Positions 18,962-25,979 of a DNA stretch of 64,000 bases are shown in pieces. Each line of letters begins with the position of its first letter. Position 1 is the stretch's first letter. The DNA comes from Roseovarius amoyensis (GTDB taxonomy: Bacteria > Pseudomonadota > Alphaproteobacteria > Rhodobacterales > Rhodobacteraceae), in assembly GCF_003260265.1 (NCBI RefSeq), contig NZ_QITQ01000003.1:218962-282961 (forward strand). Direction: 5' to 3'. Position numbers and translations under genes: made by a program. The notes beneath the pieces are model-generated. The model saw only the letters and a program-made list of their open reading frames with translations, searched no databases and was not told the origin of the DNA.

Positions 18962-19677
18962 GAGCCCTCTTCCTTGGAGAAACCGGAATCGTACCCGCTC
19001 GAATCCTTGGCAATTCGCACGCGATTGAACTCTTCCAGTTTTGGGTAGGCTTTCTTGAAGTCCGCCAGGAACTCTGCGATCGGCGCGTCGGCATAGAGCC
19101 CCCGGTCATTCACATATTCCATGTGCCGGTGGTTCTGTTCGTCGAACTCGTGAAAGAGAGCATCGTGATATCCGTCAAAGACCAGCGGTTTGACGCCGAA
19201 TCGTTCACAGAGTTCCATGTTGAAAGCGGGTGTGACCTTGTAGGTCTCACCGTCCAGCCACAACTGAACGTATCCGTGATAGATGAACAGGTCGCTATCC
19301 ATCAACTCCTGCAACTTGGGCGTATTCAGGTGGTTGCGCACATCCGCAAACCCCAGAGCGGCGGGAATGCCGACGGCCCGCAGACAGGCAGTAAGAAGGA
19401 TTGCCTTGGGCACGCAAAACGCCGCTTCTGCCCCGGCAATTCGGCTGGCGCGATACGATTCTTTATCCAGCGCAAAGCAATAGGGATCGTAACGGATATT
19501 ATCGCGAACCGCCTCGAACAGGCGGATCGCCTTGTCACGGTTGGCTGCATCCGCGGGAAGATCACGCAAAGCCTTGGACACGAAGCCCTGCACTTCGAGG
19601 CTGTCGCTTTCGATATAGTGCGTTGGCATGACATAGCGCTCTGCTTCTGCCGGCAGGTCATCACTCGATTGTGCCAT
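18958..19677 (-). CDS. Transglutaminase-like cysteine protein in a catabolic operon
   Basis: This 239-aa protein has the transglutaminase/peptidase fold: the nucleophile Cys in AAFCVPKAILLTACLRAVGIPA-type context (near residue 94) and the His in FIYHGYVQLWLDGETY. The position of the third triad member reads YKVTPAFN, with Thr where Asp is common, as in a subfamily I believe is conserved. No signal peptide or membrane segment is seen, so it should be cytoplasmic. The start at 19677 has GGAGGAG just upstream. It is the first gene of the operon running to the ligase, and an operator palindrome and promoter lie directly upstream. What a transglutaminase-fold enzyme does in CoA-thioester catabolism is unknown; hydrolysing an amide conjugate of the substrate is one guess. 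Confidence 0.8.
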   Translation of the reverse strand: MAQSSDDLPAEAERYVMPTHYIESDSLEVQGFVSKALRDLPADAANRDKAIRLFEAVRDNIRYDPYCFALDKESYRASRIAGAEAAFCVPKAILLTACLRAVGIPAALGFADVRNHLNTPKLQELMDSDLFIYHGYVQLWLDGETYKVTPAFNMELCERFGVKPLVFDGYHDALFHEFDEQNHRHMEYVNDRGLYADAPIAEFLADFKKAYPKLEEFNRVRIAKDSSGYDSGFSKEEGS

Positions 19678-19692
19678 TACTCCTCCCAAATT

Positions 19693-19708
19693 TCTAACAA
19701 GCGTTAGA
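19693..19708. promoter_or_regulatory. Operator palindrome TCTAAC-N4-GTTAGA (left copy)
   Basis: A perfect 6-bp inverted repeat with spacer AAGC lies 15 bases before the transglutaminase-fold gene. The same palindrome with spacer ATTC recurs at 23353. It overlaps the -10 element of a plausible leftward promoter, so a bound protein would block transcription. Size and symmetry fit a TetR/FadR-type repressor; the repressor gene is not in the cluster. Confidence 0.65.
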
Positions 19709-19734
19709 TTAAAGGCTGAAAACTTGCTAGTCAA
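19706..19734 (-). promoter_or_regulatory. Probable promoter of the transglutaminase-to-ligase operon
   Basis: On the minus strand TTGACT (19734-19729), a 17-base spacer and TAATCT (19711-19706) form a good sigma-70-type promoter. The -10 overlaps the operator palindrome. It lies just before the leftward operon starting at 19677. Confidence 0.5.
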
Positions 19735-19740
19735 CGAGAT

Positions 19741-20877
19741 TCATTCTGTCTTCCGCAAATCCACGCCGAAGCGGGCATTGTCTTCTCCCAGGGCGGCCGC
19801 GCGTCCGGCAGAATCTGCTGGCGACCGAAACTCCGGTGCAATCGGCAGCGGCAGTGCAGGCACGTCTTGACCGGATATGTTCAGTTTACGCTCGAACACG
19901 CCACGCGCAGCAAAATGCGGATCGGTCGCGGCTTCGGCAGGTGTTTTCACGACCGAACAACAACAATCCGCCGCCATCAGCAATGGCTCCCACTGCGTCG
20001 AGGGTTGGCTTGCCAGTCGCCGCGCTACTTCTGCGGAACAGGCAACGGGATCATTCCAGTCGTCGCGAAGATCCTGCGGCTGGCCGATGACATCACAGAA
20101 GGCTTGCCAGAACTTCTCTTCCAGTGCTCCCACCGCAATCTGCCGGCCATCCGCCGCCGAATAAAGCCGGTAGCGCGCTAGGCCACCGGTCAGACGGCTG
20201 GCGGCGTTCCCAATCTCCCGCCCGGCAATCACGCCTTCTGCATGCGCCCAATAGGCGAATGCGAATGCTCCCTCGGACATCGCAATGTCGAGGTGAACGC
20301 CCTTTCCGCTCTTTTGTCGCGCCATCAGGGCAAGCAGGATGTTGACGACCGCTGGATAGGTGCCGCCGCCGATATCGGCCAGCAGACCGAACGGCATGGT
20401 CGGTTGCTCGTCCGGTCCGCGGCTCAGCGACAGAACCCCCGCATCGCCCACGTAATTGAGGTCATGACCGGCAGTGGTGGACTTTGGGCCAGTCTGGCCA
20501 TAGCCGGTGATCGAACAGTAGATGATACCCGGATTGATCGCGCGCACGGCCTCATATCCCAGCCCGAGCCGGTCCATCACGCCGGGACGGAACTGTTCTA
20601 CCAGAACATCGGCCTTTTCAAGCAAGGGACGCAGAACATCGAGCGCGTCCTTCGACTTCAGATCAATGGCCACCGATTGTTTGCCGTGGTTCAACACGGC
20701 AAAGCCGATGCTCTCACCATCGATCTTTGGGTCTGTGTGTCGCGCGTCCTCGCCCACCCCAGGCCGCTCGAACTTGATAACTTCGGCTCCGGCCTCGGCA
20801 AGCATGAGCGTCGCCATCGGACCGGGAAGAAGGGTGCTGAAATCCAGCACCAGGATACCCTTAAGAGGTTGAGTCAT
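19741..20877 (-). CDS. Family III CoA-transferase fold enzyme, alpha-methylacyl-CoA racemase-like
   Basis: This is a CaiB/BaiF-fold protein of 378 aa. Among the three such proteins in the cluster it looks closest to alpha-methylacyl-CoA racemase. It has CSITGYGQTGP, then AGHDLNYVGDAGVLSL with the catalytic Asp, then MPFGLLADIGGGTYPAVVNI, all in the order seen in the racemases. Such enzymes flip the configuration of a 2-methyl-acyl-CoA so that dehydrogenation can proceed. A plain CoA-transferase role is the alternative. GAGGAAG lies before its start. It is the last gene of a four-gene leftward operon beginning at 23301. Confidence 0.85.
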   Translation of the reverse strand: MTQPLKGILVLDFSTLLPGPMATLMLAEAGAEVIKFERPGVGEDARHTDPKIDGESIGFAVLNHGKQSVAIDLKSKDALDVLRPLLEKADVLVEQFRPGVMDRLGLGYEAVRAINPGIIYCSITGYGQTGPKSTTAGHDLNYVGDAGVLSLSRGPDEQPTMPFGLLADIGGGTYPAVVNILLALMARQKSGKGVHLDIAMSEGAFAFAYWAHAEGVIAGREIGNAASRLTGGLARYRLYSAADGRQIAVGALEEKFWQAFCDVIGQPQDLRDDWNDPVACSAEVARRLASQPSTQWEPLLMAADCCCSVVKTPAEAATDPHFAARGVFERKLNISGQDVPALPLPIAPEFRSPADSAGRAAALGEDNARFGVDLRKTE

Positions 20878-20887
20878 TGCTACTTCC

Positions 20888-21745
20888 TCACGCGAACCGC
20901 GCAGCCCCGTTGTTCAGAACCACCACGTCGCGCGCCGGGATCGAAGCGCGGAAGCGCGCCTCGCCGCCCACTTCCCATATTTCGAACCGCACGGTTTCGC
21001 CGGGATAGACCGGCGCGGAGAACCGGACATCCAGACCGACAAGCCGAGCGGAATCATAATCCAGCAACGACTTGAGGATCGCCCGGGCGGCCAGACCATA
21101 GGTCGCCAGGCCGTGCAGGATCGGCCGGTCGAACCCGACCGAACGCGCAACATCGGGGTCGGCATGAAGCGGATTCATGTCACCGCTGAGCCGGTAGATC
21201 AGCGCCTGCCGCGGAAGCGTTTCGATGTCACATATGTGATCGGGCGCCCGGTCCGGCAGCGCCGCCGGCTTGGGGCCGGGCCTGTTCTCGCCGCCGAAAC
21301 CGCCATCGCCGCGGCAAAAGGTCGACATCGCGACGCGCGCCAGCTTGTCGCCGCTGTCCGCATCGATGATATCACGGCTTTGATAGATGACCGCGCCTTT
21401 GCCGTCGCCCTTGTCCGAGATAAAGTCGATCTTGGCGCGACCGATGATATTGGCGTTCACAGGCAGCGGCTTGTAGATATCCAGCCATTGTTCGCCGTGC
21501 AGCACTTTCTGCCAGTTCACGCCAGTCTTTGGATCGCGCAGCCAGAAGCCGGGATAGCCCATCGTGACCGCCATCGAGGGAACCGCTTTCAGCCCGTCCT
21601 CATAGACAAAAGCCAGTTCTTTCTTGTTCGTCGGATCCTCGCCGAACCCCAGGCCGAGCGCGTATAGGATGGTATCCCGCTCGGTCAGCGTCTGCCCGAT
21701 CTGTTCAAATTCCCAGTTCGAAAGTGCTTCGAAATCCAATGGCAT
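20888..21745 (-). CDS. Double hot-dog 2-enoyl-CoA hydratase (hydratase-2/MaoC type)
   Basis: This 285-aa protein has two hot-dog halves. The C-terminal half carries the hydratase-2 motif YRLSGDMNPLHADPDVARSV with catalytic Asp and His, followed by PILHGLATYGLAARAI. The N-terminal half (VPSMAVTMGYPGFW, LHGEQWLDIYKPLP) shapes the acyl-binding tunnel. This matches the hydratase domain of peroxisomal multifunctional enzyme 2 and bacterial steroid side-chain hydratases, which give (3R)-hydroxyacyl-CoA from bulky enoyl-CoAs. A strong ribosome site (GGAGG) precedes it. It is part of the operon with the racemase-like enzyme and the thiolase-like pair. Confidence 0.9.
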   Translation of the reverse strand: MPLDFEALSNWEFEQIGQTLTERDTILYALGLGFGEDPTNKKELAFVYEDGLKAVPSMAVTMGYPGFWLRDPKTGVNWQKVLHGEQWLDIYKPLPVNANIIGRAKIDFISDKGDGKGAVIYQSRDIIDADSGDKLARVAMSTFCRGDGGFGGENRPGPKPAALPDRAPDHICDIETLPRQALIYRLSGDMNPLHADPDVARSVGFDRPILHGLATYGLAARAILKSLLDYDSARLVGLDVRFSAPVYPGETVRFEIWEVGGEARFRASIPARDVVVLNNGAARFA

Positions 21746-21768
21746 GGTCTTTCCTCCCTCAAGCGTTG

Positions 21769-22920
21769 TCAGAGCGTGGCTTGTGACCCCAGAATCGCCG
21801 TGACCTGGCTGGACAGCACACCGCCATTGCCATGCGCCAGTGCCAGGTCGATATTGCTCAGCTGAATGCCGGGCGCATCACCACGGATCTGGCGGGCCGC
21901 CTCGATCACCGTGAAAATGCCATACATGCCGGGATGCACACAGGACAATCCCCCGCCATTAGTATTCACCGGCAAGACCCCGTCCGGCGCGATACGCCCG
22001 CCTTCCACAAAGGCACCGCCCTCGCCCTTGGCGCAGAAACCGAGATCTTCGAGAAAGAGGATCGTGTTGATGGTGAACGCGTCATAGAGTTCGACCGCCT
22101 GGATATCGTCTGGCGACACCCCCGCCGCAGCAAAGGCGCGTTTGCCCGACTTGCGGGCCGCTGTCACGGTAAAGTCCTTCATCTGCGAAATCTGCCTGTG
22201 CGAGCTTTCCGCCGCACTGCCCAGCACATAGACCGGCGCCTTGGGGAAATCCCGCGCGCGATCCGCGCGCACCATCACGATTGCGCCGCCGCCATCCGTG
22301 ACCAGGCAACAGTCGCGCACGGTCAGCGGGTCGCCCACCATGCGCGCGCCCAGCACGTCCTCGCGGGTCAGCGGACCGCGCTCGAATGCTTCGGGATTGT
22401 GCTGCGCCCAGGCCCGAGCAGAAACCGCCACATCCGCCAATTGTTCGCGGGTGGTGCCGTATTCATGCATGTGCCGTGACGCCGCCATCGCATAGGCGGA
22501 AATCGGATAGCGCGGGTTATACGGTGCCTCATAGGCCGGCGGGCGCGAGGCCGTCACCAGTTTGCCCGATGCGGTGCGCTGGTTGGAGCCATAAACGATC
22601 AGCGCGACATCACACAGCCCGGCGTCAAGCGCCATGGTCGCGGATGTCAGGTAATTCACGAAGGACGACCCACCCGTCATGGTGCCGTCGATGAAACGAG
22701 GCTCAATGCCCAGATATTCCGCCGCCATAAGCGCCGGCATGCTGTCTTCCATCATGGTGCAGAACAGCCCGTCCACGTCGGACAGCTTCAGCCCGGCATC
22801 GCCAAGCGCGGATTGCGCGGATTGCGCCATGACATCATAGGCCGTCAGTCCATGAGCCTCGCCAAAACCGGCGTGTCCGGTTCCCACAATGGCGGATTTT
22901 CCCCGAAGATCGTTGGTCAT
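21769..22920 (-). CDS. Thiolase-fold protein of the SCP-x/Ltp type lacking the usual nucleophile Cys
   Basis: This 383-aa thiolase-superfamily protein resembles lipid-transfer (SCP-x/Ltp) thiolases. The site where thiolases carry the acyl-accepting Cys reads GGSSFVNYLTSATMALDAG (about 83-101), with no Cys. Other landmarks are VELYDAFTIN (Tyr279) and GGGLSCVHPGMYG (Cys327, His329, Tyr333). In the Ltp2 aldolases of steroid side-chain degradation two Tyr residues in equivalent places take over catalysis and a DUF35 protein is the partner, and the adjacent upstream gene here encodes DUF35. A retro-aldol cleavage of a 3-hydroxyacyl-CoA is therefore likely, though thiolysis cannot be ruled out. Confidence 0.88.
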   Translation of the reverse strand: MTNDLRGKSAIVGTGHAGFGEAHGLTAYDVMAQSAQSALGDAGLKLSDVDGLFCTMMEDSMPALMAAEYLGIEPRFIDGTMTGGSSFVNYLTSATMALDAGLCDVALIVYGSNQRTASGKLVTASRPPAYEAPYNPRYPISAYAMAASRHMHEYGTTREQLADVAVSARAWAQHNPEAFERGPLTREDVLGARMVGDPLTVRDCCLVTDGGGAIVMVRADRARDFPKAPVYVLGSAAESSHRQISQMKDFTVTAARKSGKRAFAAAGVSPDDIQAVELYDAFTINTILFLEDLGFCAKGEGGAFVEGGRIAPDGVLPVNTNGGGLSCVHPGMYGIFTVIEAARQIRGDAPGIQLSNIDLALAHGNGGVLSSQVTAILGSQATL

Positions 22921-22923
22921 GCG

Positions 22924-23301
22924 TTATTCCTCTGCCGGCTTGAAAAGAACGATCGGAGCACCCTCAGCCTCGCCCACGAAGGCGGTCACGGCCATGTCGA
23001 TGACAACGTCACCGGGGGCGATACCCTCGACCCGACTCATCATCCGAACGCCCTCCTCCAGTTCGACCATGCACACGTTGTAGTCGCCGCCGCGTTCGGG
23101 CCGCTGGCGCACGACGGTGGTGGTGTGGACACGCCCCTTGCCGCTGGCAGGTTTCCAAGAGATCGCGACGCTATGGCAATGCGGGCACAGGACCCTGGGA
23201 AAGAAGTGATATGACCCGCAGTCATCGCACTTGGGCAGCAGAATTTCCCCTGTTGCTAGCGCGCGCTGAAAAATCTGGTCTGATCCTGTGGCCTTCGGCA
23301 C
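22924..23301 (-). CDS. DUF35 OB-fold zinc-ribbon protein, partner of the thiolase-like enzyme
   Basis: This small protein (125 aa from the GTG at 23301) has a rubredoxin-like zinc ribbon, CDDCGSYHFFPRVLCPHC (about 25-42), followed by an OB-fold ending in a conserved FKPAEE-like tail. DUF35 proteins form complexes with thiolase-like proteins; in steroid catabolism a DUF35 domain is needed for aldolase activity. It lies 3 bases before the thiolase-like gene. An alternative GTG at 23307 has GGAG only one base away, so the second GTG, 7 bases after GGAG, is preferred. It is the first gene of the leftward operon, divergent from a CoA-transferase gene. Confidence 0.88.
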   Translation of the reverse strand: MPKATGSDQIFQRALATGEILLPKCDDCGSYHFFPRVLCPHCHSVAISWKPASGKGRVHTTTVVRQRPERGGDYNVCMVELEEGVRMMSRVEGIAPGDVVIDMAVTAFVGEAEGAPIVLFKPAEE

Positions 23302-23352
23302 CTGCACTCTCCTACAATGATCCGGTCTCTGGTTAAGCGTGTTGATATTATT

Positions 23353-23368
23353 TCTAACATTCGTTAGA
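23353..23368. promoter_or_regulatory. Operator palindrome TCTAAC-N4-GTTAGA (right copy) in divergent promoter region
   Basis: This is the same perfect 6-bp inverted repeat as at 19693, here with spacer ATTC. It lies in the 103-base gap between divergent operons. A rightward promoter TTGATA (23342-23347), 17-base spacer, TAGATT (23365-23370) overlaps it; a leftward TTGACT (23377-23372) also flanks it. One bound repressor would shut both operons. Confidence 0.7.
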
Positions 23369-23404
23369 TTTAGTCAACCTCTTAGGATCACTTACGAGAA
23401 AGTC

Positions 23405-24550
23405 ATGTCAGGTTCAAATACGTCCCCTCTCTCCGGCAAGCTCGTTATCTCGCTCGAACAGGCGGTAGCAGCGCCTTTTTGCTCGTCACGGCTGGCTGAC
23501 GCCGGTGCGCGCGTGATCAAGGTCGAGCGCAAGGGCGTCGGCGATTTCGCACGCGCCTACGATTCCGCCGTTAACGGTGAAAGCGCCTATTTTACATGGC
23601 TCAACCGGGGCAAGGAATCGATCGCGCTGGATATCAAGGACGAAGACGATCGTGCGATCCTGTTGAAGATGCTGGAAAGCGCGGATGTGTTCATCCAGAA
23701 CTTGTTGCCCGGCGCGCTAAAGAAGCTGGGGCTGGATTCAGCCACCCTGCGGCAGAAATTTCCGCGCCTCGTGACCTGCGACATCACTGGATACGGCGAA
23801 GACGGCCCGATGCGAAACGCCAAGGCCTATGACCTTCTGGTGCAATGCGAAAGCGGACTTGCCTCGGTGACGGGCACCCCGGACGGGCCGGGCCGGGTTG
23901 GCGTTTCGGTCTGCGATATCGCCACTGGCATGACCGCCCATGCCGGGATATGCGAAGCGCTGGTCGGGCGTGACTGCACCGGCGAAGGAAGCGGCATTTC
24001 GGTGGCCATGTTCGATGTGATGGCCGACTGGATGGCGGTTCCCCTGCTTTATCACGACTACCTTGGCAGAACGACACCGCGTGTCGGATTGAATCATACA
24101 GTGATCTGCCCTTACGGGGCCTTTGAATGCGGGGACGGTCAGCTTGTCGTTATAGCCGTGCAGCACGAAGGTGAGTGGAAGCGCTTTTGTGAAACGATCA
24201 TGAAGGACCCCGCCCTTGCGGCCGATCAGCGGTTCCACAGCAACTCGAAACGCCTCGAAAACAAAGCCGAACTTGAAACGCTCATCAAGGCGGTGTTCGC
24301 CTCTCATGACCGCGCCGAGATGCTCAAGCTTCTCGACGCCGCAGGCATTGCATCGGGGGCGGTGAACGACGTGGCGTCCCTGTCCGTGCATCCGCAGCTC
24401 GACAGGTCGACGATTGGCACACCCTCCGGTGAAATCAATGTCCCGACGCCCCCGATCCGGCGCAGCGGCGGTGAAATAACACTTGCCCCCTCGCCGGCGC
24501 TCGATGCAGATGGCAAAGCCATTCGCGCCGAGTTCGGTCTTAGTACATAA
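23405..24550 (+). CDS. Family III CoA-transferase (CaiB/BaiF)
   Basis: This 381-aa CaiB/BaiF-fold enzyme probably moves CoA between carboxylic acids. The N-terminal Rossmann part has SLEQAVAAPFCSSRLADAGA and VIKVERKGVGDFAR. The catalytic Asp is in NAKAYDLLVQCESGLASVTG. The large-domain segments (CDITGYGEDGPM, GVSVCDIATGMTAHAGI) fit the family. The start at 23405 lies 36 bases after the operator; an upstream in-frame extension would run through the promoter. It is the first gene of a rightward two-gene operon. Confidence 0.9.
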   Translation: MSGSNTSPLSGKLVISLEQAVAAPFCSSRLADAGARVIKVERKGVGDFARAYDSAVNGESAYFTWLNRGKESIALDIKDEDDRAILLKMLESADVFIQNLLPGALKKLGLDSATLRQKFPRLVTCDITGYGEDGPMRNAKAYDLLVQCESGLASVTGTPDGPGRVGVSVCDIATGMTAHAGICEALVGRDCTGEGSGISVAMFDVMADWMAVPLLYHDYLGRTTPRVGLNHTVICPYGAFECGDGQLVVIAVQHEGEWKRFCETIMKDPALAADQRFHSNSKRLENKAELETLIKAVFASHDRAEMLKLLDAAGIASGAVNDVASLSVHPQLDRSTIGTPSGEINVPTPPIRRSGGEITLAPSPALDADGKAIRAEFGLST

Positions 24551-24568
24551 AGGAGGTTACGCACATAA

Positions 24569-25735
24569 ATGACCGCTGAGAAAAAACCCGCGATCCTTGA
24601 CGGTGTTAAGGTGATCGATCTGACGTCGGTGGTTTTCGGCCCCTTGGCCACGCAGATGCTGGGCGATCTGGGGGCCGATGTGATCAAGGTGGAAAGCCCC
24701 GAAGGCGACCTTTTACGGCAGGTTCAGCCATCACGCCACAGCCTGATGGGCGCGGCCTTTCTGGGGACCAACCGCAACAAGCGCAGCGTCGTACTGGATC
24801 TCAAGACCGAAACCGATCGTGATCAACTGCGCCGATTGCTGGCCGATGCGGACGTGATGATCTCGAGTATCCGGCCGGCAGCGCTTGCCCGCCTGTCGCT
24901 CGACCCCGAAATCCTGCGCCGCGAAAATCCAAAGCTCATCACGGTTTCCGCGACGGGGTTCGGGCAGGACGGACCCTATGCAGCCAAACCCGCCTTTGAC
25001 GACATCATCCAGTCGATCTCGGGGTTGGCCAGCTTGACAACATTGCGCGACCCCCAAGCCGCGCCCGCCTATGCCCCGACCATACTCGCCGACAAGCTTG
25101 GCGGCGTGACGGCGGCCTATGCCGTCATGGCGGCCCTGTTTCACCGCGAACGCACCGGCCAGGCCCAGCACGTCGAGGTGCCGATGTTTGAAACGCTGAC
25201 GGCGTTTCTGCTGGCCGAGCACATGGACGGCGCAATGTTCGAGGATACCCCGCAGGATTTCGGCTATGCCCGTATGCTGGTCCCCCACCGCCGCCCAGTT
25301 CAGACCGCAGATGGCTATATTACAATTCTACCCTATACCAACATGCAATGGGCGCGCTTCTTCAAGGCGGTCGGGCGCGATGACATGGTCGACCACGCCT
25401 GGGTCACTGACATGGACGCCCGCAGCCGCAACATTGGCGCCGTATACGATATGGTGGCGCAAATTGCGCTGACACGAACAACAGAAGAATGGCTTGCCCT
25501 GATGGAGCAGACCGACATTCCCGCCATGCCGGTGCGCAACCTGTCGGATCTGCCCGGCGACCCCCATCTTGCCGCGACCGGCTTTTTCCAGCAGACCGAA
25601 CATCCTACAGAGGGGCCGATCTGGACCACCAAACCGCCGGTCCGGTTTTCCGAAACCCCGGCCCGGCACGATTACCGCCCGCCCCCAGGTCTGGGCGAAC
25701 ACACCGAGGAAATCCTCGGCCCGGACGGCGACTAG
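24569..25735 (+). CDS. Family III CoA-transferase (CaiB/BaiF), second
   Basis: This 388-aa CaiB/BaiF-fold enzyme follows the previous one after 18 bases and has a strong ribosome site (AAAGGAGG). It has DLTSVVFGPLATQMLGDLGA, VIKVESPEGDLLRQV, SATGFGQDGPYAAKPAFDDI with the catalytic Asp, and a C-terminal LGEHTEEILG-type end. Two tandem CaiB genes may form a heteromeric transferase, as in benzylsuccinate-type systems, or may act on two acids. The 244 bases after it, up to the exporter gene, show no gene. Confidence 0.9.
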   Translation: MTAEKKPAILDGVKVIDLTSVVFGPLATQMLGDLGADVIKVESPEGDLLRQVQPSRHSLMGAAFLGTNRNKRSVVLDLKTETDRDQLRRLLADADVMISSIRPAALARLSLDPEILRRENPKLITVSATGFGQDGPYAAKPAFDDIIQSISGLASLTTLRDPQAAPAYAPTILADKLGGVTAAYAVMAALFHRERTGQAQHVEVPMFETLTAFLLAEHMDGAMFEDTPQDFGYARMLVPHRRPVQTADGYITILPYTNMQWARFFKAVGRDDMVDHAWVTDMDARSRNIGAVYDMVAQIALTRTTEEWLALMEQTDIPAMPVRNLSDLPGDPHLAATGFFQQTEHPTEGPIWTTKPPVRFSETPARHDYRPPPGLGEHTEEILGPDGD

Positions 25736-25979
25736 GACAAGTCCGTTCAGATATTTGCCGAACACGCGATCCAGCACGGCTGTGCCATTCTCGAACCTGG
25801 TTCAGCACCGCATCGATGATGCGGCTGTTCAGGTCGGGCGGGCCCTTCAGGTCACAGAGACGGGCAGATGCGCCCGGATGTCCCGCACCCCCAGCCCCCC
25901 TGCCGATCCGGGCTGACCCTTCTTCACCAGTTCAGGGAAAAACGGCTGTCGCGACCCCCGCGGGATTGCCACCGGCAAG

